The translations under genes and the position numbers were made by a program. The notes beneath the pieces were generated by a model, which made no database searches, was not told the DNA's origin, and saw only the letters and a list, made by a program, of their open reading frames with translations. From Stereocaulon alpinum (lineage: Eukaryota > Ascomycota > Lecanoromycetes > Lecanorales > Stereocaulaceae), in assembly GCA_018257865.1 (NCBI GenBank), contig JAEUBA010000016.1:1-64000 (forward strand): DNA of 64,000 bases, given 5' to 3'. Of the stretch, positions 45,399-56,433 are shown piece after piece. The number at the start of each line of letters is the position of its first letter. Within the stretch, counting starts at the first letter, position 1.

Positions 45399-48071
45399 TT
45401 AATACCTCTCAATCAACCAATTCCTCCTCTTACCCTCCTTCATTCCATCCAGCATCTCTTTTTCAGCCCTCTTCACAGTGCAATACGTCTCAGCAGCCGG
45501 TCCTAGAATCTCCCAAAGTTGCTTATCTGCTTCAAGGTTTTCCAGCGCCTGCTCAATGCCCTTAGGGAAGCGGTCCTTGATCCCAAGTTCCTCCCTCTCC
45601 TTAGCTGACATCGACGATGGGTCTGGAAGACAGTCTTTCATCGTCAAAGGCTGCTTATCCTTTACACCTTGCAATCCCGCTCCGAAGATGGCTGACAAAG
45701 CCAGGTATGGATTTGCGAGGCCATCCATACATTTGATCTCGAAATGCGATCCTTCAATCCTCCTGAGTGGTGCCTCACGGTTCTGCGTTCCCCAACAGAC
45801 ATAAGTGGAACCTGCCCAAACTCCATCAACCACGCGTTCGTAACTAGCATCCTGGGGATAGGTGAAAGCTGCAATCGCTTTCAAGTGTTGCAGGACTCCC
45901 GCGTAGAACGACTGCCACTGTTCGGAGCCCCTGGTCAGCGAAATGTGTACATGGGCTCCCGTTCCAGCATCCATAGGAAATGGTTTCGGGAATAGCGTCG
46001 CACGTAGACCAGCGTTCGCGGTGACCAGGTTGATGATCTCTCGAGCTGCTATAAGCGTGTCTACGGACAAGAGCGGCGGCAAAGGAGGTAGGATGAATTC
46101 GTACTGGCCAGGACTGCTTTCCGCATGAAATTGTTGGATCTCAATGCCTGCGTTCTCCAACTTTTGTACTATCTCCTCGAGCAGATCCATTATATAGTCG
46201 GGTCGAAGGGCATGTGCGGTTGACCATGCGTGGCCGCCTTCATTGACCGGGATTCTGCCGTATTGGAAGCCACCTTCTACCTTTTCCCTGCACATGAACA
46301 CAATTTCCACCTCAAAGCCCACAAGGAACTCGATATTGAGGGACTCAGCTTTCTCTACCTGCCGCCGAAGCACTGTCCTTGGACAAATTGGGAGTTCATC
46401 TCCATTATGTTCCTGGAACTCAATTTGCACAGTGGCATGGGTCTTTCGACCACCTGGCCTAAGACCTTCAAGGCAGGGGTAAGCGTTGTATTCCCCGCTT
46501 GCCTGCCAACCGGGCGGCATGGTGTCTGGCTGTAAAAGGCCAAGGACTGCTTTTGTAATGCCAACGAACTTCTTCTCGGAAAGCATTTTGAGGGCGCGTT
46601 TGATGGGCAATATCCGCGCTCGAAGCGTACTATACATTTAATTAGAGGTCATTTTGAATGACATAATCCAGGGGACCCACCTGGTATAGTCCAACCACTG
46701 GAGACGCAAGAAACGAATAGACGGATCATTTCTCAAGAGTTTTTCGAGATGCATAACGTTATTGGCCCAAGCTTTGGAAGAGTCTTTACTTTGAATGCTC
46801 GATTCACCCACAATTGAGACAGGAAGTAGAGGGAGCCCCAGTTCGTAGATCCGGTTTGATGTGTTGAAAAAGACATCTTGAACAACCTTGACCGCTTCCG
46901 TAGTCGTCAAAGACTTACGCTCCACGTATTCGCACAGGACATGTCGCATAGCTTCTCGAACCTGCATCACGGCCAAGAGATACGTTTCTGGAAACCAATG
47001 ACCATCTACACAAAGACACTGTCAGTCACAACGAAGTATACCTCTATGGTAAAATTTGCTGTGGGGACTACCTGTACTCCAAGTCAGCTTCTCAGAGGGG
47101 CAAAGTTCCAGTGCCTCTCTGATGACTTTTTCCTGTCCATCCTGACTGACCATAGGAAAGACTTCTCCAATGTCTAGGTAGCAGTTCTCGTACGTGCTAG
47201 AAAGATACCCTGCTTGAGTCGTGAAAGGGTAGGATGCATGCAGAAGAACAACAGATACAGCTGGGTAAGTCTCAATGAAATCTTGTAGGTGAGCGGGATT
47301 CGCCAGGCCAAGGTCGATGTCGTTGTCTCCTAGCCCAGTATGAAATTGGAAAGGCTTTTTCGACTTGTTGCGCTCTATCAATTGCGCAGTGAGGTGGACG
47401 AAGAATGGACTCAGATGCTCATCCTCCAGCCGATAGGACTTTTCGGCATTGTTTCTTTCTAAAAGTGATTTCATACCATCTTCAACGTTCTTGTCAAACT
47501 TCTTGATCGCCAGACCTACTCTGTAACAGATGACCGATTTGAAGCCGACAACTTTAGGGTCTTGAAGGGCGTCCTGAATAGCAGCCTTGAAACGACCTAC
47601 AACGTCGTTCTCGAAAGCTAGATGATCGCCCTTGGAGAAGGCCTTCAATCGATCTACCACAATGCTCTCTACGATCCTCTCGATCCTGACGATTCTCTTG
47701 CATCTCGATCGAGTAAGGCGATTGTGCCATTCATATGGATGAACGTTTGAAGGGTCCAGTCCGTCATCAATGAGGGCGGTCTCGATTCCTTGAAAGCATC
47801 TTCGTGCCCAAGCATCATTCGGTTCTTTTCTCTTTAGCTCGATAGCCTTCTGGACTGCTTCCCAAGTTGATTCGCATCCTAGAACTCGTGCGAGATCCTT
47901 CACTGCACGCAGATGCGAGAGCGTGGATGGAGTTTGTTTCAATGCAGATCCATGTGCCTCAGTCGTGATGGTCGACAAATCATAGGTATCAATGTCAGCG
48001 GCAGTCAGCAGATTGTGGGCATGGTGATCAATGATGGGTGTATTTTCGACGGCTTCGAGAAGTGGCTCCAT
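45399..48071 (-). CDS. fluG: FluG: amidohydrolase plus glutamine-synthetase-I fusion
   Basis: Three exons (48071-47072, 47005-46681 and 46629-45399) give 851 aa, close to Aspergillus FluG. In A. nidulans FluG makes an extracellular signal needed for conidiation. The N-terminal half is a metal-dependent amidohydrolase (nodulin/TIM-barrel) with IIDHHAHNLL near residue 15. The C-terminal half is a type I glutamine-synthetase domain with GFEVEIVFM, the FHAESSPGQYEFILPP active-site strand, GAHVHISLT and the SHFEIKCMDGLANPYLALSA block. The ATG at 48071 lies two bases after a strong acceptor (CTGTCTGCAG), with a matching GTGAGT donor near 48140, so the 5' UTR probably has an intron. An upstream ATG in that intron is rejected. 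Confidence 0.94.
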
Positions 48072-48447
48072 ATCTGCAGACAGGTAGAGTGAAGGTGGAG
48101 ATGGAGATGGCAATGACAGTAATAACAATGGTAGAGTACTCACGGCTTGCTGTTCCTACACCTCAAGGCAAGAGACAGTGGAAGCTATTCTTGCAGAGCA
48201 TGGAATGAGACAGTCTACGCCACGTTTAAGATATCAGCAGGTCGAAGTTCGCGCCTTACATGAAGTGGGGAAGTTCGGAGTTTCAGCTGCAGTGTGACAC
48301 GAAATCATGCCGATCGGAATCTTGGATTCCCCTTTTGCGCGTTTAGCGCTAAACCGCCTATTATTGTTGCAAGAGATCGAATATTCCTGATCATGTTATA
48401 TAATGAGGATGCTCTGCAAGTGCTTTCTACGTCCGACAACCCTTCTA
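48072..48447. promoter_or_regulatory. fluG upstream region with likely 5'-UTR intron
   Basis: A GTGAGTACTC donor on the minus strand (about 48146-48137) and the CAG acceptor just before 48073 would define a 5'-UTR intron of about 70 nt. Further upstream are the fluG promoter and the 3' end of the pseudouridine-synthase gene. Confidence 0.55.
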
Positions 48448-50068
48448 TCACCCTGGCATAGTCCAGAGCGATTTCGAGGGTTCTACATAAGTTTCCTGCT
48501 TTGGAGGCTTGCCATTTTGGTCACTGCCACTCAGATCCATTGCCTCCAAACTTCCCACAATGGCTAGCGGATCTGACTCCTTTGTCACCTCCATTGGCCC
48601 TGTCATTCCTGGAGGCGGAAGAGCCCAGTCTGGTAGCGGAGTCTCATACTCCCATCCCCCATTCTGACAAGCATACCTTTTCGCATGTAGATATATGCCT
48701 AGCTCGTGTATGCCTGGATCGCTGTACAAGGGTGCATCACAGATGTCACAGAGCTTTCCTGTCATCTTCTCACCCTTCTTCTTGTTGTACTCTTCCATCA
48801 TCTCATCGTGATAGGCCATTGCCTCCGCGACTTCAGATTTGCCCATTTTCGACAGTCGCGAAATAATATCTTCATCGTGATCAGCGAGATCGTCACCAGC
48901 GGCAAGCGAGGGACCAAACACTCTTTGGTTGCAATAGATGGGATCGTTTGATATCGGATGGCCAAGGAATTGAAGATGTACTCGAAGTTGATGGGTGCGG
49001 CCGGTCACTGGTAGGCAGCGCACGATTGAGTGGCCTTCTTTAGTCTTCCATTCCATCTTCGAATCTCGAAGCTTCTCCTTGTCTGTTCTAGTATCCTCCC
49101 GTGTTCCTGACCCATCATTACTACTTCGTGCTGATGGATAGTAGGCCAGGCGTTTAAACACTGTTCTGGCCTTCTTCCCGCTCGCTCTGGCGCGGTTGAG
49201 TCCAAGTTTCGGACTGATTTGCATGACAGGCTGTTCGCATATGATGTCGCCTTCAGGAAATTCCCCAATGACCCTCGCCACATATTCCTTTTTCACGCTT
49301 CTCTCCAGGATCTGCATGCAGATCTTTTCGGCAGCTTTGGGATTCTTGCCTATGAACATAACACCACTTGTGAGTCTGTCTAGTCTGTTGCAGGGTAGTG
49401 GATTCCAAGCATGGCTCCTTTCCGCACGCATTATCTCAACAATCGAGTTGTAGTTATATCGACCTGCAGGATGGACAGGTACGCCTGCGGGCTTGTTGAT
49501 CACAATCATGTCATTGTCTTCGTGGACTATACCGATGGATTGTGCGGTCACAGGGGGTTCATGTCGATGTAAAGTATGTGATATCACGTCGCCATTCTTG
49601 ACGATTGTCCTAACGGTGGGCACTGCTTTTCCATTCACGAACACACTGCCACGCTCTATGGCGTCTTTCTAGACCATGTCAGTATATACAGACGACAGAG
49701 GAATAGGAAGCCTTCACATAGTACGCTTGCGGTCTATCACGAAACTCGGTAGTAAATATTTCGAGCAACTCCCTTCCCCGCCATCGCTCTTTGCAGTAAG
49801 TATTATATGTGTAGTGATAAGGATGCACCTTTCGAAGGCCTTCTTCAAGATAATAGGGTCGCGGCCAAGGGTCGCAAGGGGTCGTGATAACGTCTTGAGG
49901 AGCGGTGAAAGCTGGGCCGTTTGTCTGACGTTGGGCGTTCTGTTCGAGCAATGGCTCGACGGTAGCCAGTGCCATATTCGCTCTACTCAGTAGACCTTTC
50001 CGCGCGAAGAACGCGGTGATCCTAGGTGAGGGAGCCAGTTGGAGAGTGTGTTGAGATTGAGCATGCAA
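48448..50068 (-). CDS. pus9: RluA-family RNA pseudouridine synthase (Pus8/Pus9 type)
   Basis: Converts uridine to pseudouridine, by family inference at position 32 of tRNAs. Two exons (50068-49718 and 49668-48448) give 523 aa. Exon 1 carries GLRKVHPYHYTYNTYCKERWRGRELLEIF, a block conserved in fungal Pus8/Pus9. Exon 2 has an S4-like KDAIERGSVFVNGK segment and then the catalytic core. The essential Asp lies in NRLDRLTSGVMF, and PVTGRTHQLRVHLQFLGHPI forms the C-terminal motif. The first ATG adds a 31-residue, Arg/Ser/Ala-rich lead (QLAPSPRITAFFARKGLLSR) before a second in-frame ATG (MALATVEPLL, 49975), suggesting alternative mitochondrial and cytosolic forms. No deaminase domain is present, unlike yeast Rib2. 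It shares a 156-bp promoter with the thioesterase. Confidence 0.9.
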
Positions 50069-50224
50069 GACCTTGCAGCTCTGGGAGAGATTTTAGCGCG
50101 AAACGGAGACAGCTCCGCGAAAAAAAAATTGGCGCTTCTGTACCATAGCGTCAGAGCAGTGTGTTTCTCTACCCAGTTTCGGTGAAAAGTCATTGCGAGA
50201 GGCCACGCTACGCAGGGACTTATA
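50069..50224. promoter_or_regulatory. Very short bidirectional promoter, pus9 / thioesterase
   Basis: Only 156 bp lie between divergent ATGs. It contains TTTTAGCGCGAAA (about 50090-50102), a run of nine As and TTGGCGC, which resemble E2F/MBF-type cell-cycle sites. The resemblance is by eye only. Confidence 0.5.
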
Positions 50225-50845
50225 ATGGCATCGGTTCAGCTTAAGGGACGCCGCCGGGGCGACTACGGCTTTCACCAGGAGTATAGGACAAGATGGTATG
50301 TAAAAGCATTCGATTGGTGGTAAATCATTGAAGTTCATATATTATAGGTCCGACAACGATATGTATGGTAAGGAGTAGCTCAACCTCTCATACGCCCTAG
50401 ACACTTACACAAAGTGGCAGACCACATGAACAACAGCGTGTACTCATTCCTGTACTCCTTGCCCTACGTTCCCCTGCAATATCACAAGCTGAACGGCAAC
50501 AGATTCGATTCGATCATCAATGCCTATCTAATCGAATATTGCGGCCTCCGACCCCCTACCTCGCCCCAGATCGGCCTCGTAGTGAACTCACACTGCGATT
50601 ATTTCGGCTCAGTGGGCTTTCCAATGACTATAGATCTCGGTCTGCGCGTTAACAAACTCGGAAAGTCAAGCGTTGCTTATGAAGTTGGCGTGTTTGAACA
50701 AGGAAAAGATGATGTGAGAGCCGTTGGAGGATATACACACGTTTTTGTTGAGAGAGAAAAGAATCGACCAGCTGTCAATGGCATGGCTGATGAGATCAGA
50801 CAAGGTCTGGAAAGATTGTTGAAAGATGGAACGCCCAAACTATGA
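50225..50845 (+). CDS. Hot-dog-fold acyl-CoA thioesterase (4HBT family)
   Basis: Four exons (50225-50295, 50348-50367, 50415-50451 and 50503-50845) give 156 aa. The pieces join as RWSDNDMY, VADHMNNSVYSFL and FDSIINAYLI, matching the 4-hydroxybenzoyl-CoA thioesterase-like fold, with the Asp/Asn-rich catalytic segment (SDNDMY..HMNN). IGLVVNSHCDYFGSVGFP and VGGYTHVFVERE complete the strand pairs. Exon 2 is only 20 nt. Intron 3 (50452-50502, 51 nt) has no stop and a length divisible by three, so the frame also reads straight through it. I removed it because it interrupts the conserved NNSVY..FDSI helix and has a GTACTC donor and AACAG acceptor. The acyl substrate is unknown. Confidence 0.85.
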
Positions 50846-51390
50846 ATTGTCACTCAGCCTCGCTCTTTTCTAGGACTGGGCGCACGATCCTTCTGGGGCA
50901 CTTCATACTGTCTGGTCTCCACTTTGCACCATGAGCATATCGTACAGCACTTGCTAGCTTTGGCGCAATCCCTGTCAAAGTCACTGTTCTCTGGTAGCAG
51001 GCAGAGGCAAACAACGTCTCACCATGAACCACTCACCAATGCAAAGCGAAGTACTGCAGTGGGGCATAAAGACGCGGAATCGAATTCTCGCCTTGGAGGA
51101 ATCATTCTTCGGGATGAAGAAAGCAGTCAGAGTGACTTTTCTAAGACCCCGTTCTGCCAATATCGACGCCTGGGTTTTCTGGAATTTTACAACGTCACTT
51201 CGCCTCATGGTTGCTTTTCCACGAACGAGCTGGGTCTCTGGTCACACGTCTATTAAGTCTCGGTCACGGGCTAATTTCTCGTGACTGACACTCTGTCACC
51301 CCCTTTCTACTATGACATTGGTCACCATGGATCTGTTTCATCCTCTGCTGACAGCCTACGACCACATTTGAGTATCACGAACGGATCGTT
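50846..51390. other. Intergenic, possible upstream exon of the next gene
   Basis: Contains the thioesterase 3' region and the likely promoter or first exon of the unknown gene. An ATG at 51327 could start a short exon (MDLFHPLLTAYDHI), but this cannot be proved. Confidence 0.4.
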
Positions 51391-52374
51391 GTGGAATCAC
51401 TGCAGGCTGTAACAGAGGCATCGGGCCGGGACCTACCATCCCTGCAGGGACCTCTGATGATCAGAGACCTAACCGACCAGAACCTTCACCAGATTCAATC
51501 CTATGGTTCAACAATGTCCCCACAGCTAGAACCAATTCTGCATACTGCCCGGAATGTCTTATCGGCGGCTGGCAGCCCTACTCCTAAGTGGAACTTGGAC
51601 GGATGGACATCATCAATAAAGGTCTGGCTTGGAAGATTCAGAGCGTCTGCCACACAGAACTTCTCTCAAAGATTCGTCAAAAATTCCCTTTCGCCTGATA
51701 CCCAATACGAGGGAAACACTGTCTCGCACTCTGCTACTAGAAAGCTTCGTCGTGACAATGGCCATGTTATTCCAAAGAAAGTCATTGACCTTACGGACGA
51801 CGCGGACGAGCCTGTGGAGTTTGTTGGGAGCAAGCGCCCTCATCTCGTTAGCTGTGCACCCAGGGGGTCCGCTGATAAAGCTTCCCAGTCTCAAAATGTC
51901 ATTCACGCCTCCTACAAGGTAGCACAGCCATACTCGAAAAGGTGCTGGATGATCTACGACTAGCAGAAGGTAAACAAAGTTCATGGTGACAGAACCATTG
52001 TGGACTTTCGCAGCTTGAAAGAACAAATCCACAATGTCCGCTACGTGTGCGTCGAAGAGAACACAATTCAAGTTGCAATGATCAAAAACCTCGTCGAGAT
52101 AATTTTGTCGGTCGAAGCAGCCGTCGATATTCGAGATGCAGAGTTGCGTATCGGTCTCAGCAAATTACTCAATACTACCAACGACGTTGAATTGGAAAAA
52201 ATGCAGCTGACAAACTTCTCCAGTAGCAGCTCCTGGTTGGTGATTTCGCTTATCGGGAATGCGCTGGGAAGGCATCATGCTCTGTTGAAGGATGAGGTGC
52301 AACAGGATGCTCATCGACGTCTTTACGAAGATGCCCTGCCTAGTAAGGAGGACGCAGCTGTCATCTACAAGTAG
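51391..52374 (+). CDS. Uncharacterised protein with SUMO-interaction-like motif
   Basis: Two exons are supported: an open frame to 51918, a 45-nt GT-AG intron, and 51964-52374. The frame is open from 51391, but the first internal ATG is at 51457 (MIRDLTDQ), and an additional 5' exon is possible, so the start is unsettled. The product is about 290-312 aa. Near the middle a basic patch precedes VIDLTDDADE, a hydrophobic-acidic stretch typical of SUMO-interacting motifs. The C-terminal half is helical (LVEIILSVEAAVDIRDAELRIGLSKLL). I recognise no enzyme family. A nuclear role is a guess from the basic patch and SIM. Confidence 0.6.
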
Positions 52375-52793
52375 CTGCCGTGTGTGATCAGCGACGAAAG
52401 GGCTTGCCTCAAAATTGGAAACTAAATTGGAGGCTTGGAGCGTTAGAATGGCATCTGATGTTACTGGGGGAACATGATTAGAAGATTTGACTGATGTGGG
52501 TTGGAAACGGGAGGGCCAACGACTATCATGCTCGATAATTTACGAATGATGCATATAGAAGTGGATGTAGAGTATCACGAGTGACAATATCGTTGGCTAA
52601 AGATACAAATTCCTCTAAAAATCCCAACGTTGAATGAAAGTTTCGAGAGGCTGTAATCTAATCAAGTTGATTTACACTGGTAGGCTTAGGCCACTATTTC
52701 CCAACGTCATTGTAGAAGTTTCCACCCACTACCGTCCCAAAACCTAGAAATGTCTTCCTTACAACTAATAATCCCATTTCTGTATGATAGAGA
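52375..52793. promoter_or_regulatory. Intergenic, promoter of the Gfo/Idh/MocA gene
   Basis: 419 bp between two plus-strand genes, AT-rich near 52600, with no specific site recognised. Confidence 0.4.
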
Positions 52794-54086
52794 ATGGCGA
52801 TTGGCGTCGCCATCATCGGAGGGGGTGCGTGAAACGGAAGCTCAGCAGTCTTAAACCTTTACTGCCCTGCTAACGTCCCCACTGCATTGTAGGAATCTTC
52901 GCCCGCGAAGAACACCTTGTCAGCATATCACCAATGGCCTTCTATCCTGTCTAACACCCATTAGCCCGCTGTACAAGCATCCAAAGACCTGGCCCTCAAA
53001 GCCATCTTCTCGCGATCCCTGAAGTCTGCCCAAAGTCTCTCCACAGACTTCAATGTCGACCTATACTCCGAGGACTCAGGCTCTGGCAAAAGGTTCAATG
53101 ATCTCTTGACGCGTTCCGACATCCAAGCCGTTGTCATAGCGTGAGCCTTTAACTGAGGTCCGACCGGACACTCCAGCGCTGACACGGATCAGTCTGCCCA
53201 TCCGAATCCAGCCCAATTACATACGTCGAGCACTCTCAGCCGGCAAGCACGTCCTATCAGAGAAGCCCATTGCAGAGAACCTCAACGATGCTCAAGAGCT
53301 GATCAAGTGGTATTACGGAAGTATCGACAGTAAGAGGGTAACATGGAGCGTGGCGGAGAATTTCCGATATCTGAACAGCTTCCAGTACGCGCGGGAGCAG
53401 GTGCATAGGGCGGGACGCATACTAGGATTTAGGGTTCGGGTCCACTCTATGGTCAAGCCTGGAGGCAAATACTATGGTAAGGTTGTAGGTGTACGGGCAA
53501 CGGGCGTTTGCTAATGCCTCACAAGAGACGGAATGGCGCAAGGACCCCTCGCATCAAGGCGGCTTCCTTCTAGACGGCGGTGTGCATTATACTGCTGGTC
53601 TACGGCTGCTTCTCGGAGAGGATACGGTCTCACGTATATCAGCATACACGAACCAAAATCAAAAATACCTGCCTCCTGTGGACACAGTCAATGCTAGCAT
53701 GAAGACCAAGTCTGGTGCTACTGGAACTCTCTCGATATCGATGGGCACGACATTTACGGGAAGTGAGTGGGCTATTGCCTGTGAAGGTGGTAGTGTCAGT
53801 ATCTCTCGGTCAACCATCACCACGGTGTTCGATGGCAAGGAAGAGAAGGTAGACATACAAGATGAGAAGTCTGGGGTGCCACCTGAGGTGAGGAAATGGG
53901 GTGAGGCGCTGGTGGCAGGCGAGAGGAATGAGAAGCAGATTCCTGAGGAGGCATTAGCGGATCTGGAGATCGTAAGTGAAGTACGTGTTCACCATATGCA
54001 AGGAATTGACATCTGCGTAGCTGGAGAAAATGCTGAAGAGTGGAGAAGCTAATGGGCAGCCGATGGATTGCAATTTGCAAGTTTGA
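52794..54086 (+). CDS. Gfo/Idh/MocA-family NAD(P)-dependent oxidoreductase
   Basis: Six exons (52794-52824, 52893-52918, 52965-53140, 53193-53476, 53526-53971 and 54021-54086) give 342 aa. The N-terminus is a Rossmann fold (GVAIIGGGIFAREEHLPAVQ) with QAVVIALPIRIQPNYIRRAL and the cofactor/active-site EKP (VLSEKPIAENL). The C-terminal domain has GGFLLDGGVHYTAGLRLLLGE, whose Asp and His match the catalytic motif of the family. Members oxidise sugars, inositols, dihydrodiols or biliverdin; the substrate here cannot be told. No signal peptide is present. The two small first exons (31 and 26 nt) are supported by phase and by continuity of the Rossmann motif. Confidence 0.9.
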
Positions 54087-54762
54087 CTGACAATAGACTA
54101 AAAGCCCATCTAATTGTACATCGAGCTTAACATACTCTTATCATACTTTTCGATCCGACATCGTCTCCACGCTTTCTCCATACTGTCCAGTCTGCTCATT
54201 TCCAATCTCGTACGACCTCGATGACTTCTCAACGATTGTAAGCCGTGATAGAGCGGAGAGTCCCTTCCTTTGGTTCATACATCGAGAACATAAAAGTATC
54301 GGAAGCGCTCACATACGTACTATCCTGGATAGCCTCATCTACTTCTCAGACATGAAAAGCAGTCTCTAACCATCTCAACAAAAAGTTCAGGCTGAATATC
54401 TTTCGCTGGTAAGGCTAGCATATGCGGTGCAGGGTGACTCTCTGTCTACGGGCAGTGGAATCACAGGCCATGAGTGTCTGTTGGACCCCGCGAGCGGAAA
54501 CATGAAGCATCTACTGGGCTAGAACGTTGACAACGTGAATGGACGAAGCCACAATAGATAGAAGCATCTTGCTACCGCGCCAAAGTCTCGGAAGCAGTAG
54601 CCACGTAAATGGCCTCTATTAAACACACAAAGACGCCATGTATGCGTCCACATACCGTCGAGGCATGAGCATTATCTAAAACTATGTAGCCTCCCAGATC
54701 CCAATGAGTTCCAACTCCAAGCAATGCATCGCCATGTATATGTTTCACACGCTCACTTAATC
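54087..54762. other. Convergent intergenic region
   Basis: The 3' regions of the oxidoreductase and the Ala/Pro-rich protein gene lie here. No gene was recognised. Confidence 0.45.
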
Positions 54763-55461
54763 TCACAGCATCGCGATACCTAGCACCCCGCCCCCTAGTG
54801 TAGCCAGTCCACTGATCATCACCACGCACATCTCCATTCTACCCCACCTCTTCCCATTCATCACAGCGTCACTCTTCGCATTCTGCGTCTTCACCACTCC
54901 CACCTGCCCCGTCAGCGTCCCCAACCCAATAGACCCACTCTGCACCGCCGGCGCGGTCCCCGCAGCCCCAAACGTCTGCGTAACAACACTAGCCACAGTC
55001 TTCGTCACCCCTCCTATCACCGTCTCCACCTGTATCGTCGTAACTGGGTTCGCGCCTGCCGCAGCTGGCGGTTGTGGTGCTGCGGGTTGGGCGCCCGCTC
55101 CTCCTACGCCTGCAGCTGGGGCTGCTGGAGCTGCTGGAGCTGGTGCTGCTACAGGAGCTGCAGCTGGAGCAGCGGGGGGTTTGGCGGCTGGAGCTACGGG
55201 TGCGGGTTGTGCGTTTGCTGGTGGGTTTGGTTGACCGTTGGCTGCTGGTGCTGCGGCAGGGGCGGCCACTTGGCGGAGGTCGAGGTGTCGGAGGAAGGGT
55301 GTCGGTGTTGGAGACGGCGATTCTAATGATGGGGCGGGTTCGATTAGGACGGCGTCTATGGCGCGAGGTATAGGTCTGGGGTTTGAGGAGGGAGCTTGTG
55401 CGAAGACTTGGGTAGTGGCGAGGAAGGGGAGGAGGAAGACTGATATGTTGGTGGTGCGCAT
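54763..55461 (-). CDS. Secreted Ala/Pro-rich, GPI-type cell-wall protein
   Basis: Intronless, 232 aa from the ATG at 55461, chosen because MRTTNISVFLLPFLATTQVFAQA is a good signal peptide. An upstream in-frame ATG (55503) would bury it. The middle (about residues 65-140) is low-complexity Pro/Ala (repeated PAAPAA, APAP). A TTIQVETVIGGVTKTVASVVTQTF segment resembles Thr/Val-rich motifs of fungal wall proteins. The C-terminus is hydrophobic (MCVVMISGLATLGGGVLGIAML), suiting a GPI signal or a membrane anchor. On the other strand the same region gives long Cys/Trp-rich shadow ORFs, a by-product of the GC-rich repeats. Confidence 0.75.
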   Translation of the reverse strand: MRTTNISVFLLPFLATTQVFAQAPSSNPRPIPRAIDAVLIEPAPSLESPSPTPTPFLRHLDLRQVAAPAAAPAANGQPNPPANAQPAPVAPAAKPPAAPAAAPVAAPAPAAPAAPAAGVGGAGAQPAAPQPPAAAGANPVTTIQVETVIGGVTKTVASVVTQTFGAAGTAPAVQSGSIGLGTLTGQVGVVKTQNAKSDAVMNGKRWGRMEMCVVMISGLATLGGGVLGIAML

Positions 55462-56433
55462 TGCGAGTATGTGAGGTGGAGTTCCTGTGTCTTGGTCCTC
55501 CAATGTAGTGTATAGGTCCCTGGAGGTGCGTCACCTCTTTCGGGCCAAAAATTCGTGCAAGCTCAATGTGTAGGTTCCTTTTAGAATTCGAAATTCAACG
55601 AATCGTTCTGTATGTCGTCTCCTTAATGCGGAGGGGGATGTTTAAATGCGGAAGTGTCGTCAATCCCTATCCTCAGCAAGCAGGACTCTTGAACGCGTTC
55701 AATGTAAAAACCACATTCGACACACGGGAACTCTCGTATATTCTGGTGGTATGTTCTTTTATGCTAGAAGGCACGGCTTGACGGGGAAGGATCTCGTGGT
55801 CGTCCCAAGCAACCGTAGTCTCAAGATCTGGTACAGGTCCGTCTAAAGCGCAAAATGTTGAAGTGAAACAGGAAAGGATTGAAGAGTCGTGAAAACCGTC
55901 AATGGGAAAATCGTAACGACAGTGTATGAGATGGTAAGGAGAGTGATTGGTTGTGGCCGTGAAGTTAATAGATTATTGATTCGTCTTCGTTGTTCGTTTC
56001 AGGGGTCTGGCATAACTAGAACTAGGGCTTGGCGGCCGAGGGAATGATCTGCAGCGGCGAACTCGGTCGACGATCATCCAAGATGCTGAAAATAGATCTG
56101 TCATCTACACGACTACGTAGTACGTACGTACGCCTCTTGCCTTTCCAGCACGAATGTCTCAACAACGGTGTCCACCTCCCCTAGTCGCACTCGCCGGGTC
56201 TACTATGCTGCGATCGACGCTAAAGCTAAATCAAAAGTGAAAGTGGCCGAAAAAAGCGCATTTCGGACATTTGCTATGCTGTCGACAAGGTCGACGAGCG
56301 TGCTCATGGTTGACAACTTTGTTAAAGTACAGGGCCAGCCCACCAATGCTGTGAGGTTACCAATAATGTACAGGTGAAATAGTATATGTACAGTCCGTCG
56401 TACAAATAGACCGAGAATAAAACGTCCATAATA
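55462..56433. other. Intergenic about 1 kb, no supported gene
   Basis: Upstream of the wall-protein gene and downstream of the GH16 gene. Short ORFs at 55566-55846 and 56168-56377 have no resemblance to known families. Confidence 0.45.

Noticed and set aside
48072..48143. FluG start at 48143
   Set aside because: The extra 24 residues come from a region with a strong donor and acceptor that looks like a 5'-UTR intron. MEPLLEAV at 48071 matches the expected start.
54989..55534. Long ORFs on both strands over the Ala/Pro-rich gene
   Set aside because: They are shadows of the GC-rich repeated codons. Only the frame with a signal peptide and hydrophobic C-terminus makes sense.
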